This document shows positions 50,000-62,800 of a stretch of DNA of 64,000 bases, piece by piece. Both the position numbers and the translations under genes were made by a program. Below the pieces are notes generated by a model. It made no database searches and was not told where the DNA came from. It saw only the letters and a list, made by a program, of their open reading frames with translations. Position 1 is the first letter of the stretch. The number at the start of each line of letters is the position of its first letter. Source of the stretch: Eutypa lata (taxonomy: Eukaryota > Ascomycota > Sordariomycetes > Xylariales > Diatrypaceae); the NCBI GenBank assembly GCA_022661535.1, contig JAKULF010000003.1:2480001-2544000 (forward strand). The letters run 5' to 3'.

Positions 50000-52015
50000 A
50001 TGGAACCGCTCCCCCCTCATCCTGTCCTGGAGTCTAAGGAGAAGGGCAGGAGCAGCTCGCTGGCTGATTCCGAAAAACATGACAATGATGTGGTCGTCCC
50101 CCAAGCTTTACAGGCACCATGTATTCGAGACCCTAATGACGATAGAGCCGCAAGCATCCACGAAACCATCAACCATCTCCATGGCCTACGCCTCTGGATG
50201 GTGACCCTTCTCAATGCCACTATGCTCTTCTTAGTACAAACTGAAATATTCATCGTGACCACGTCACTGGTCGCCATCGCCGAGGAACTTGGCGACTTCG
50301 ACACGGCGAGCTGGGTCCTGGCTAGTTATTTCTTGGGATACGTTGGTTCGTATTCTCCTTGGCGCTGAAAGTGTTCCTGGATTGTGTTACTAATTTTTGA
50401 TATCGACTAGGTCTCGTTGTCATCGTGGCCAAGCTAAGCGACATCTTCGGCCGAAAGCCAATCTACGTGCTGTCCATCTTTATCTTCACCCTTTTCTCGG
50501 GCTGTTGTGCGGCAGCTAGAACCATGCCTCAGCTGTTAGTTATCACTTTCGCAACCCCTTCAGGGTCATACGACTATTGAGAGGACACGTGGCTAACACT
50601 GACGGCCAACTCCATGTAGTATCATTTTGCGTGCCTTTCAGGGTGTAGGCGGCGGTGGCAGTTACGCTCTTGCTACTATCCTGACCATCGAAATTGTGCC
50701 CCCTGAGAAATACCCCACGCAAATGACATATATGGGCGTCGCAGTCATGCTAGCCTTGGTCTTGGGGCCAATAGCTGGGGGTGGTATCAGCTCTGTCACG
50801 ACCTGGAGGTGGATTTTCCTGTTCAACGTGCCAGTCGGCGTCGTGGGTCTCGCACTTGCCGTCACGGCCATTCCTGCCGGCTTTCCCCATCACCAAGAAC
50901 AAACTCATCCGACCGAAGTGTCACAACGCCCCCGACCCTTGGCTAGATTGGACATTCCTGGCTGTTTGTTGCTACTTCTGGCCACCATGTCCATTGTCGC
51001 TGCTTTCCAAGAAGCGGGCTCGCGATTCCCGTGGGGCTCTGCTTACTTTATTTCCCTTTTAGTCGTCTCTGTTCTATTATGGCTTTCGCTTGTGATGTGG
51101 GAGCGCCGTGTCACACTTGAAAACGCCACTCGTGAGCCCGTTCTGCCCTGGCGCTTTCTTACCAGTCGCTTCATAGTGGGTACACTGCTGTAAGTTGCCT
51201 CACCTGTTGATAGTTAAGGGGCTTGGTCATCGCCGCAATCAAGTCATACGCCACTAATACTTGTACAACCAGTGGCATTATACTTCAAGGCGGGCCCTTG
51301 ACCGTAACAAATCTACAAATCCCTCAGCGATTCCAGCTAGTAAGCGGCCTGTCCAGCCTGGACGCGGGCGTGAGACTTATACCATTCGGAGTTGGACTTT
51401 CAGCAGGAACGATACTCAGCGCCAATGTGGCGAAACGATTCAAGGTGCCAGCGGTCTACTGTGTCATCGTTGGAGCGCTACTCCAAATTGTTGGCTATGC
51501 GCTTCTAGGCTCTAGTGGATCATATATCGACATCCCCACCGCCGTGTATGCCTATCTAGGCATTGCTGGCCTAGGCTGCGGTATAAGCTTTCAGATACTC
51601 ATTCTTACTATTCCCGCTGTGGCTGAGAAGCGTGACCACGGTAAGTCCCCGCTCGCATTCCGCTTCGAATCTACCTGGGTGTCAAGGACTAACTAATACT
51701 CCTAAAGCCGTTGGAATGGGGTCGGCAAACCAATTTCGAGCCATAGGGAGCACGATCATGGTGGCCATAACTACCGCTGTTTTCAACGGCTTTGTCTTGC
51801 CTCAGCTATCAGGGCTTGGAATATCTGACCCCAACCGCGTCATAGAGAGATACAGCCAAAGCGAAACAGGGATATCGCCAGAAGTATGGGATGAGGCAAG
51901 ACATATTTTGTCTCAAGGTTACAATCGCCAGATGTTCGTCCTCGTTGCCTGCGGCGGCGCACAAGCTGCTGTCGCGTTGCTCCTTTGGAAGAAGAATCAG
52001 ATAAGGGTTGCGTAG
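50000..52015 (+). CDS. MFS drug/metabolite efflux transporter (14-TM type)
   Basis: Five exons, 50000-50345, 50411-50534, 50620-51189, 51273-51640 and 51708-52015; 571 residues with consistent phases. A 60-residue hydrophilic N-terminus precedes the first helix. The loop motif AKLSDIFGRKP matches MFS motif A. Motif C is GPIAGGG in the fifth helix. The protein is of the DHA2 size and layout, as in fungal toxin and drug exporters such as aflatoxin-type pumps (family knowledge). Position and shared promoter with the P450 suggest plasma-membrane export of the cluster product or self-protection. No defect seen. Confidence 0.92.
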
Positions 52016-53021
52016 ACACCTGTCTGACCCTCAATCGCTGTTTCTCATAGAGAGATATTTGTCTCGTTCATTGGCATATGTCTCTTTCGTGCAGAGGGCC
52101 AGCGGATCATTGCTACAAGTCATTACTTGGTGGCAAGGACCATAAACAGAAACTCTTTCTCTTGGGGGCATTATCGATTGTGCATCCATACAGGTTTAAA
52201 CAGAATCACTTGTGAACTAAAATCTGGGGTTTTCTTGAAATAGAGTTGATATAAATGTCATGCTTAGATAAAGACGATATCGATATTGGAAACCTTCTTT
52301 CTTCATAATGTGGACAGCTGAATGTTATATGTTTTAAGGGGAAAGAAAAAGATGATGAAGGTCTCCGTAGCAAGGTAGGTATCTTTCTCCACGTTTATTT
52401 CCTTTGCTTTTTTTTCTTGTTTCTGGTTATTATCCTCGCATTATTTACATATTGGAAACTGTATTTCTTTTTCAAAGTAGTTGAAGGCTAAAGGGGTTTG
52501 CTTTCGGCGATAAATCATTGTTTGAAAGGTGCGGGATGATCTTTCCATCCTTTATCTTCATGCCTTCACCATGAACCTCATGGTCGGGACTCCTTAGAGA
52601 CTCATTGGGTCTACTAGCCTGCTTCTTTAGACTACAAACATCTTCAACCCGAGACGAACATGCTGCTGATGATTTTTGCTGCCGTATATTATGCAGTCGT
52701 AGGACAACATAAGGCCAGAGGACCAGTCTAGACTTTACCCTCATCGAAAATTTGTCAATCTTCCTAAATACGGCTCCACCAAAACTTGGTCTCTTGCAAC
52801 TCTCATCACACCATCACCTTCCGCAGCCTCTGACGCACTGCTTTTCACATTCCCGGGCCCATAATGCGTATCCCAGAATACGTTATGGGGGTGCTACTAC
52901 TTATTGCTACTACGGTATATAATTATGGTCCTGTGATCGATACGTGCGCTTTCTCTAGGGCCTATGTAGCAAATAGGCAGCTATAGTAGATTGAATATCA
53001 GCCTTAGCCATCTATCGACCC
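52016..53021. other. Intergenic, no gene seen
   Basis: 3' flank of the transporter followed by AT-rich sequence. A 90-codon frame on the minus strand (52472-52744) lacks motifs and I do not support it. Confidence 0.55.
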
Positions 53022-53405
53022 CTACCACTCGTAGGTAAAATCATCGATGACGGGGGTGAGTGATCCCACTCGGAGCCCCGTGCGCGAAGGCAGATCCCAG
53101 AGATTGAGGAGAGAAGTTTCGTCTATGGTGAAGCTCAGCCTCTCGACCTTCTTCCAGGCGCTTGGAAGCTGGCAGGCCCGAATGTTCGCTATGCCAATGT
53201 CGAACACATTGATTAAGATAGCTCTGATGGGTGAGGTAAGACCGGCAATAACATCACTCGTCCCTGGAGCAGTGATATCGAAGGGGCACAGCATGTATGG
53301 TGGGTTGAAGCTCGTCCCAGCGCTGCCTTCCGGAGTGACGCGTAGTTTACATCGGGTGGCTGGAGCGACGCCGGACTGGGTCGAGAGAAGACAGCCTACG
53401 GCCAC
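53022..53405 (-). CDS. Hypothetical protein, 3' exon only
   Basis: A 127-codon frame with good coding character that ends in IDDFTYEW at a TAG. It begins just after a stop and an AG acceptor near 53404, so it is probably the last exon of a spliced gene. The upstream exon, ending at a GTAAGT donor near 53452, could not be traced to a start. No family recognised. The lack of a start means it may also be a relic. Confidence 0.35.
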   Translation of the reverse strand: MAVGCLLSTQSGVAPATRCKLRVTPEGSAGTSFNPPYMLCPFDITAPGTSDVIAGLTSPIRAILINVFDIGIANIRACQLPSAWKKVERLSFTIDETSLLNLWDLPSRTGLRVGSLTPVIDDFTYEW

Positions 53406-53990
53406 TTATACTGACTACAACCCAAAGTTAGATACACCTAGGTACTTACTTCTAGGAGTGTCTAGCGACGGGGGTTTTGCTTGGTAATGGACATCCTGTA
53501 GACTTTCTTTCCGCAACTTTACTGATCTTCTTTCATTTCTTTTTACAAACAACCTATCGCGGACATCCCTTCATTGCAACATCATATTTTCTCATCTTAA
53601 TATTTCTTCTGTTCATTGCAGAAACTTGCCAGGAATCAGTAGTCTCGGTGTTGTTTACATGCCATATTTTGATAATGAAGATTGATCATTACAAGCAAAG
53701 AAATCCGTTGAATACCATGATTAAACCAGGCTCAGACATTATGAACATTGTTTTTTCTCAGAGTACTGCTTATAGGTAAACACTACAATTTCAACAACTC
53801 CTTCCGGCGAAAGTTGCAAATTATTGAAATGCAAAGATATATGATTCTAGGTCACTGTCCATTTAGTAGGTATTTTAACAGTTTAAAAGATAAAATACAC
53901 GAAGAGACACAAAGAAATGATTGTACGTTATGAGATTTATCCCTATTCCGTACCGCAGACCAGTACTCAGAGCCCTAATTTCCGCTCAAT
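53406..53990. other. Intergenic, no clear gene
   Basis: May include the 5' exon of the hypothetical protein to its left. Otherwise AT-rich and without recognisable features. Confidence 0.5.
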
Positions 53991-56357
53991 CTAAGAAGTT
54001 GGCTTGTCTTTCAACGCAGATGCGTAATCATACCCGTCCAGACCGGGCACCACGACCTTAGAAACGTCCCCTCCAGCCTCATAGAGTTGCTGGGTAGCAT
54101 AGTCCGTGATGGAGCCGGACAGAGGTTGGCGGGGATCCTCGAGCGTAACGCGAATCCGAGTCGTCAACGCAAGCCAATCGTCCGGACCAGCGATCGCCGG
54201 CAGCTCGCTCACGGTGGAGGTGGTGGCATTGATGACCGGCAGGTTCCCCTCCGCGACCTTGTAGGCGGGATAGCCGGCGAACATCTTGCCCGCGAGGCTC
54301 ACGTACCCGCGGTGCTTGCCCCAGAGGTTGCGCAGCTCCAGCTTGAACACGCGGAGGGCGCCGGGGCTGGTGTCCGTGATGTTCGGCACCAGGCCCTGCG
54401 GCGCGATGTAGATCCGCTCGGCGGGGAGCTCGGGGTGGAGATTGAGGAACATCTCCGCGAGGGTGTTGGAGCTCAAGACCACCCCGGCGGTCTCGCGCCC
54501 CATCTGCCCGTTGATCAGGATCATGACCTTGGTCCAGTCTATATCGTGCTGGTCCAGTAGTGTCTTCGTCTGCAAGGCTCCGTTCATCGCGGAGAGGAAG
54601 AAGGTCGCTGTCATGACGGTGTTTATTGGGACGGTGGCGCCTAGCTCTCCGCCAGTCGCGTTTAGGTAGTTTTCTCGCAGAAACTCGGGGGTCAGCTTGG
54701 TCGGGTCCTCCAGCACGGTCTCGAGCAGCCGAATTGTTAGGTCGCAGGCATAGTTCACCATGTCCACAATGCTGGCCTCGCGCCCCTGGTAAGCCTCAAC
54801 CTGGAGGCGGTCTTGCCACAGACCCAAAGAGTTGGCACTCCGGGCCGCTCGCGACGCATTCAGGAGGCTGTTTGCGTACTGCCGCCAGCCCTCTGACTCC
54901 GTGTCGTTCGCGTATATCTCGGCTAGCGAAGCTACAGCTGGGCCTAGGTGGGAGATGGACGTCATTTCGATGAAACTCGCCGTCCCGAAACGATAGGGCA
55001 GATGTGCGGGGTCTCCCCCGTCTCCCGGGTAAAGTATAATGTCTTCCGCGGTAGCTACGATCAAGGGGTTGGAAGACTGGACTTCGGTGGATATCTCCCT
55101 GAACTGGTAGCCGATACTGCTTGGGCCCCCAGTGTATGCACCAAAGAGCTGCATAAACTCGGGAGACACGTATGAGTCGTCTTGTCTACGCAAGTGGGGG
55201 CAAGATCTCTTCGTGATAGAATGACCGGTCGTAGGTTTGCGTGATGGCTTGTTAGAAGTGAATCGGTAAACGTGACTGTCTTGACGAAAACGCACTTCCT
55301 CGTTCAGACTCTCTGTCACTACCAGGTAATTGGTGTCCTTGATGGAGAACGTTGAAACATCCGTGCCACCAAAGGTCGGGAACTCAGTTGCGACCTCGAG
55401 GCCATCCTTTCCGACTCGGTAAATGACAGACTGGAGTGCGGTTTCAGGGTCGGCCTTATCGCCAGTGATTAATTTCACATAGGCCAAATACATAGACCCC
55501 CCTTCTTCGATTACGGTGAACTCCCTCCCGCCAGTGCCAGGGAGAGTCTGGAAGTGTTGAAACGCTTTATCATCCCACTTGTAGACCAGGCTATCAGATG
55601 ATACGCGTGCGAAAGCTAGGAACGAGCGACCCTCATTCTCAAAGAAGCAGAATGCCCGTCCGTACATGCCGTCAAGAGTCTGGACATGTACGAACTTCTC
55701 CTTATTCCACTCTAGTATGTAAGATGGCTGGATGTGATCGGCGTAGGCGAGGAAGTCGCGGCCATCGAGGGAGAAATGTAGCCAGTTGTAGCCCATGATA
55801 GACGGGACGGTTTGGAAGGATTGGAATTTCTCTCCATCCCACTCAAATATAGTAGAGTTCATCGAAGGGATCGTGGGTTCAACACCAGCCATCTCGAGAC
55901 CCTGAGCAAGAGCCAGGAAAGAACGCCCTTCTATGTCGAAAAAACGCCACTGCTTGGCCCCGAAGGTCGGTATGCATTGGAATTCGGCCATCGTCTTGCC
56001 GTCCCACTCGAAGATGCAAGACTCCACATTCATGTTGTAAGAAGGATCGCTGCCGGACCGTATGCCTGCGGTAGCAAGGAAGCTGCGGTCGTCGATGGTG
56101 AAGAACTCAGCATCCTCGCCGCCGGGCACGTCGAGCTGCTGATACTCCTTGAACTGGCTGGTCCCCTCGTCTGCTCGGTACAGCATCAGAGATACGTTGC
56201 TGTTGCCGGCATTGACGCCAGCTTCTCCACCGGGTATGTCTTTGGCGAGTTGTGGGATGGCTAGGAAGTAGCATGCTTGTAGGAAGTAAACGGCGGCAGC
56301 TCGGGCCCCGTTGGTGAACAGGCTTTGGGTTAGCTCTAAAGCAACTGAAGCCGCCAT
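53991..56357 (-). CDS. EAR/EPTP-repeat beta-propeller protein with novel C-terminal region
   Basis: Intronless, 788 residues from ATG 56357, with a hydrophobic stretch at about 20-36 that could be a signal or anchor. Residues 55-375 hold six repeats of 43-50 residues with the pattern (I/L)xEWDG..FxxFQxxPxxGxxxxxxFxxxGRSFLAxA, plus a closing strand (HVYRF). That is the signature of EAR (epilepsy-associated, EPTP) repeats, which fold as a seven-bladed propeller in animal LGI and TSPEAR proteins. The C-terminal 400 residues begin after a KRS linker (FREISTEVQSSNPLIVAT..) and appear globular and alpha/beta. I do not recognise them. Partner, ligand and location are unknown; an extracellular or vacuolar protein-interaction role is inference. 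Confidence 0.75.
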   Translation of the reverse strand: MAASVALELTQSLFTNGARAAAVYFLQACYFLAIPQLAKDIPGGEAGVNAGNSNVSLMLYRADEGTSQFKEYQQLDVPGGEDAEFFTIDDRSFLATAGIRSGSDPSYNMNVESCIFEWDGKTMAEFQCIPTFGAKQWRFFDIEGRSFLALAQGLEMAGVEPTIPSMNSTIFEWDGEKFQSFQTVPSIMGYNWLHFSLDGRDFLAYADHIQPSYILEWNKEKFVHVQTLDGMYGRAFCFFENEGRSFLAFARVSSDSLVYKWDDKAFQHFQTLPGTGGREFTVIEEGGSMYLAYVKLITGDKADPETALQSVIYRVGKDGLEVATEFPTFGGTDVSTFSIKDTNYLVVTESLNEEVRFRQDSHVYRFTSNKPSRKPTTGHSITKRSCPHLRRQDDSYVSPEFMQLFGAYTGGPSSIGYQFREISTEVQSSNPLIVATAEDIILYPGDGGDPAHLPYRFGTASFIEMTSISHLGPAVASLAEIYANDTESEGWRQYANSLLNASRAARSANSLGLWQDRLQVEAYQGREASIVDMVNYACDLTIRLLETVLEDPTKLTPEFLRENYLNATGGELGATVPINTVMTATFFLSAMNGALQTKTLLDQHDIDWTKVMILINGQMGRETAGVVLSSNTLAEMFLNLHPELPAERIYIAPQGLVPNITDTSPGALRVFKLELRNLWGKHRGYVSLAGKMFAGYPAYKVAEGNLPVINATTSTVSELPAIAGPDDWLALTTRIRVTLEDPRQPLSGSITDYATQQLYEAGGDVSKVVVPGLDGYDYASALKDKPTS

Positions 56358-59300
56358 GTTTGATGATATTGCTCGAGCTGATGAGGTAGCTGTGTTGTTG
56401 ATTCCATCTTACAGCAGGATTTGGGTCTTATATATAGGTATAACCACCACTGGGGCTCAGCTCGGAGCATAGAGCTGGAGCGTAGGTCCATGAAGGTTTG
56501 TTTGCTTGTGTGCCAAGGCCATAATCCTATTGATCGCTACGTCAAGTCATTCAAATCGGATTTTCAATCCTTGAAGTCCTAAGCGTTGGGGTATTGCCAA
56601 GTCTATAGAATGCCAATGCCATCGCTTATGTAGATCCTTTTTCTCCAATACATACCTATATCCTAGCTTACCAGTTTAGAAATATTACATTTCCAGTCTG
56701 CAGTTTGCCGAAAGAGCCAATCAGAGACTAGCATGCTCCGGTCACCTCAACCACATCATTGCAATCCATGTCCGTCTCCGTTGAGACCACAAGCCTTCCT
56801 TCCCTTCCGTATTAGCCGCAGGAAGTTCAGTAGCTTCGGTGACTTGTGGTCTCGGCCTGTGGCTGCATCGATACGTAATGTCCTTACGACTCCTTACACG
56901 AATAGGCCAATGGAATTTGAGGGTAATGTTAGCATCATGCAAATTTATCGTTCTTGGCACAGGTCCGTCATGGGAGGTGAGCACTTGCCGCTGTCGTCTG
57001 GCTTCGAAAGGCCACCAAATATTCATAGAGAGTAGGTACTATTAAAGTTGCCTCGTAATAAGAATATATATGAAATAATAAAAGGTTATCAATGCACTAC
57101 ATTATATTATTTGTTGTGGGTGTGGAGTATTACGATGACAATATCACAACATAACTAAAGACTGATCAGACTTTGGGGGTTAGAGTACAATGGCCGTGAA
57201 AGTCCTTCCATCTGCAACCCAAGTGGGTGGTATACCAGCCCCTTTGAAGCCTGCTGTTTGTAACAAAGCCACTCAACCATACCCTATAGCATATTCTATT
57301 TTTAAACTTTTCAGCTCTTGCGTATAGGGACATATCCATGCAAATTAATGAAGAAATTAAGTGCTGATGCCAACAGGACGTGACAGTAAAATATGTACCA
57401 ATCCAGGCCTTTCATAATAACCATGTACTTTTTTTGTACCCCCCCCTCTATTATAATTTGAAAGAGCAGCCCCGAAGACTCATCGGCACATAGGCGACGT
57501 TATACCCTCTTAAAATGGAGTAAGAAGATTTCCCACTTAAACATCCGATACGAATTACATCAAAGCTACAAAATATTTTGCACCTTCTACGAAAGCGAAA
57601 CTGATATGCACCATATTCTAGGCCTTGATCTTCAACACTGTTCGAACATTATAGAAAGATGTGCGATGATAACTCCGCCCCAACGTATTAGGAGTTAGAA
57701 GGCATACAATAAGTTACATCTTAGTTGGACTCTGAGCTTGTGGGTATTCCTGTCAGGGACTGAGATATTTCAGAGTGAAAGATAGTAGCTGCTAGCTCGC
57801 CCGAGGCTCGTAGTATAGAGAGTAGTTAATAATACCATCAATGCTTTCCCTCTAGCTATCTAACCTAGGGGGCAAAGTCCCTTTATATATATGCGCTGTA
57901 GCTGACCCAGTGGGTCCCTGGTGCCCACTACATGGCATCCACTTCGTCCCCTGACGGTTCCTGAGAAGAAATGTGTAATAGATCCCAGAACAAACATTGA
58001 ACTAAATCATTAACAACCACTCAGTGCCTCTTACCCAAGAGATATCACCTAGGCTACTAGCCCCAGCCTCATCACAAATGATACGTCTATCTATCACTCC
58101 AGACAGACGGTTGGTTAAAAATGTTATTGAAGTTGGAGGAAACCTCGAATCTTCAGAGGCTCTCTTAGGGAAGAATCATCTCAGTATTCTCCAATCTACG
58201 GTTATAACCATACAGGACGAGAGTCGTGTCTGGCAAATAGCATCCACAATACCAATTACTCACCATCGTCTACTGAAAACGGCTACTAATATAATGAACG
58301 ATGCCATGCCTACTGCCTATCCTATGGCAATCAATCAGTGAATTCCTGGCACAACTAGGAGCAACAATAGGTGGCGTCAACTCAAGGCCAGATTCAACTG
58401 GCAATGGTAAGCAGCTAGGGATTCGACACTCATTACCCCTGACGATGCCGTCAAGACAATCACTTCCTCAGTCATTAACGCTACTTCAGGAACAGATATA
58501 CGCAGCGACAGTTACTAGTCCTCCCTGGCGACGTTTGTATCTCAAGTGGCAGGTTTTGTTTGCCTTAGTGGGAATACTTGCAGCGATATCCCTCGCGATC
58601 AGACTTTCAAGCAACACAATCTATGAGATATTAGTAAACTACACAATGCGTTGCACGTGGCAGCAGTTAGTAAAGTCATGTTAGTGTTTATACTACGTAA
58701 ATGTATGGTATCACTAACATGTAACATACACCGCTATAATCTAAGCAATGGAATAGGTTCATCACTAGCAGACAGGAACTGCAATATCTATAGATATAGA
58801 CTAAGAGCCATTTTCACGCTTTTTATGGTGGTTTCGACAAGAGTTGCATACCATATGCGCTATGGTACCAGCTTTAGAACAATCCAAAAGACTCGCAACG
58901 GTTAGTCCTCCTCGATTATATCTTGCAACTCCTACTAGTGGCGCCGTATCGAGCACTAAGTTACCATTATTTGTTAGTAGCAGCAGCAGCTGGATTCATT
59001 TTACTTACATTAAGGGTCATCATTGTACTCTCAACCTCCTCGATCACCATCATCCTAGTGCGAGTTATCATACCTCCTACACCTATAATACAAGAGAAGG
59101 TATCCAGGCACGTGAATCGACATTTTGAGGGGAGGTCTACACTTCTCTAAGAGACGGAACAACCCAGTACCTCATCGTCCGGGACTTGCTGGGCCTTTCG
59201 CGTACCAGGATTTCAACATCGATCTAGACCGGTTCAGCGATGTCGTAGTAATAGTCGACGGGTTCTCCGGGAACATTGAGTGCTAGGAAACTAACCACAT

Positions 59301-59859
59301 CAAGATCACGACTCAGTCGATAACAGATTCTGAATCTATACGAAGTAGTTCAGGCTGCATATGCACATTACTGCTTGTGCCCATGTTTCGGGTCGAAATC
59401 CGCCGGCAAGTGGATACACGGAATTATAAGTTCAGGTGTGCGCAGTTCACTTATAAGGAAATTAGGTGTTTTATAGCACACCGAATTCGATTTAACACAA
59501 GGCCTGTATACAACGCTGTATTGCCGATTTAAGAAGGTCAATAGCAGTTATCAACTTATCATGCCAAGAGACGTTCGTATAGTTCCCCATTAGGTTACGG
59601 GTCGAGACTGTGGGGCAGACCTCGTATTATGAAAGCGCTCGGTTACATCGCGCAGACGTGACTATAATCACCTATAACGTCTTCTTATAGCCGCCCAACA
59701 GTTCATAGCTGTTTCGGAGTATAGGCCACCGATTCGAGATGATTTGCCATGCTCGCAGAGAGGTATTTAATCAGTGCTGTCTCCATCAACCCCCGTGAAC
59801 ATGTTGTTCGGTAGCCTCAAGTCGGAAGGGGGCATTATAGTAATTGTGACGGTTCCAAT
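56358..59859. other. 3.5-kb region without a supported gene
   Basis: Holds the promoter of the EAR-repeat gene and low-G+C sequence. Overlapping frames at 58024-59150 on the plus strand have odd composition, with hydrophobic runs but no start or motif. At about 59165-59283 a frame reading PVPHRPGLAGPF and ending DGFSGNIEC looks like a short gene relic, with stops all around it. No RNA gene recognised. Confidence 0.5.
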
Positions 59860-62800
59860 ATGCGTCTGTCAACCCTTGCCTTGGCCATTCTTCCGGCCGG
59901 ACAGGCCGCGGGCCTATCTCGCCGCCAGACGGTCCAGCCTTCGAACGAAACTGATATAACTCGCATCCCTGGGAGCTATATAGTCGAATACGCACCTGTG
60001 AGTTAAGTAACACTAGTGCCAGGAGTACGTCAACTGATGTTTTGCTACGCGCAAAGGGGAAAGCCAATAGACGGGACGGTCTCGCTGCTACTGCAGGCAT
60101 CACTGTGGTCAAGTCTTTTGAGAGTAGCATCTTCTCAGGGGCCAGCGTTAAGACTAGTTCCCACACCGTTGATAGTCTAGAAGCTTTGCCAGATGTGCTT
60201 CGTGTTTGGCCCAATACCAAGGTATACCTCAATCCGGAAGAAGCGAGCGTCACGGATGATCTCCCGACTCCTCAGAACTACACCACCCATAATGCCACTG
60301 GTGTGAGCAAGCTGCACGAAGCTGGCATCTTTGGGAAGGGTGTGAAAGTCGGTATCGTCGACACCGGGACGTGGTGAGTAGCATTACCCCTGAACGACTT
60401 ATAGCAATGTTAACGCCACAGCAAGGTACGACCATGAAGCTGTGAGTTACCAATATTGGTGTGATTTACTCGGGGGGGATCTTAGACTAACCACATTTTA
60501 GCTCGGCGGCGGTTTTGGCGAGGGCTTCAAAGTTGCAGCCGGTTATGATTTCGTGGGCGACGGATGTAAGAATTGCAGACACGGAAATTCCATACCGCTC
60601 GCTCGCTAACAGAGACTTCTAGATTGGCCAGATATTGGAGAAAAAGCACCTGATTCCGACCCCCTTGATCAGCAGGGTCATGGAACTCATGTTGCCGGTA
60701 TCGTTGCCGGAAAGTCGGACACGTAAGGCCCTTGGTTTACTTGCCGGTGTTTGCATTTGAAAAGCGAAAAATACTAACGCGCTCTAAGTTTGATTGGGGT
60801 CGCCCCCGAGGCTACCATTTACTCTTACAAAGTGTTCAGCCAATCTGTAAACAAGGAGACTCCCCGATAATAGAGTAACAGTAACAGCTAACAAGGAATA
60901 CTAGGGTGGGACCGATACCGCTACTCTTGTTGAGGCATTCCTCAAGGCCTACGAGGATGGTGTATTTAACCCCTTTTTCTCCTGAAGCTCACCAGATGTT
61001 CCCCTAACGCAAATTTACTAGGTCGACATTATAACGTCAAGTATTGGTGGGGTCGGCGGCTGGTCTGATGATGCCTGGGCTGAGGTTGCCTCTCGCATCG
61101 TTGAGGAGGGCGTCGTCGTTACAATTTCTGCCGGAAACGACGGATCTAACGGACCTGTCTATAGCAGCAACGGTGCGGCGGGCCAGAACGTTCTCGCAAT
61201 CGCCTCTGTTGAGGGCGACATCTTCCCTTCGTTTTCCTTCGGAGTCAACATCACGGAAAACGGCGTGACGAACACCACCACCTTGGGATATGTCCCCGCG
61301 TATAACTATTTCCCTTCTGACGTTGTCGGGTGGCCTATTGTGGCGCTCTCATTCAATACTTCTAATGATCGAGAGGCCTGTGATCCGTACCCCGAAGGCA
61401 CCCGCAACCTCACTGGCGTCATTCCCTTGGTTAGGCGTGGCTGGTGCTCTTTCACTATCAAAGTGAACAATCTAGAGGCTCTCGGGGCTGAATACATCAT
61501 GTTCTATAACAACGAAGATACGCTAACTGCTCCGGGGTACCCGTTTACCGAGCCCATCGTTGGCTTGGTCACTGCCGAAATAGGCGAGGCGCTTATTGAT
61601 GTTCTCAAAACGAATGGTTCAGTGAAGGCCGATTTCTCGGTAAACCCTGAGGACCCAATTTCATATACGAACCCTCATGGTGGCGAACCTGACTACTTCA
61701 CTTCTTGGGGTCCGCTATACGATCTCACCCTCAAGCCAGACGTTGCGGCCCCTGGCGGCAATATATACTCCTCATATCTCAATGATACCTACGCTGTCCT
61801 CAGTGGTACATCCATGGCTTGCCCCTACGTCGCCGGTGTCGCGGCTCTATACATTAGCGTCCACGGTGGTCGAAGCGTCCATGGCAAGGGATTCGCCAAA
61901 ACTGTCAACAACCGAATCGTGTCCAGCGGCACATCTCTGCCGTGGGCCGTAACGGAGGACCAGGGTTTCGTAGCCAGTGTTGCGCAGGTCGGCGGAGGTC
62001 TCGTCAATGGATACAAGGTTGTCAACTACTCATCAACGGTCGACTTCGACAAGTTCTCGCTGAACGACACTGCGAACTTCAACGGGGCGCACGACGTCGT
62101 CATCACGAACAGTGGAGCGGAGGAAGTCAGCTACGAATTCGCCCTTGAGCATAGCGCTGGCATCGAAGCCGCCGGGTGGCTGCACGAAGAAGGCGGGGAC
62201 ACCATAAGAGTGAAGGTGCTGGAAGAGCTGACGCCCGTAGACCTGGCTGTGGAAGCTACACTGCCAGAGTCTTTCAGCTTACAGCCAGGCGAAAGCAAGA
62301 CAGTCTCGTGAGTTATTCTTACCGAAATCTATCTTTAAGTTGTGAAGTGCTAACGCGACTTTGCTCAGCATCGCCTTTAACAATCCTGAGGACCGAGGAT
62401 GGAACGTCACAGCGCTGCCGGTATACAGCGGAAAGGTCTTGCTTTCCTCTAGCAAGGGAGAGCGGCTTTCTGTACCCTACTTAGGTAGGCATCCCTCGTA
62501 AAGCTCTAGGTATCAACGCGCTAACACGGGTTTCAGGACTCGGCGCCGACTTGAAGAATGACATTAAGAGGCACTATTATACCTATTACCCGTTCTCCCA
62601 ATCTGGTATATATAATGATGATCTCAAGAAGAAGTCAAAGTAGGCCTTTTCGTCGCCTTACATAATCTATGTGTCAAGATGCTAACCGCCGCTAGCTACA
62701 CGTTTGACCTCTCCCTGTCCTCCCAAGACTTCCCCAAGATCTACGTTAAGACCGTGTGGGGCAGTAAGCAAATCCGTTGGGACGTAAGTTGACTTCGTTT

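Noticed and set aside
59998..60056. Apparent frame break in the subtilase propeptide
   Set aside because: A normal 59-nt intron (GTGAGT donor, CAAAG acceptor) removes it in phase, so the gene is intact.
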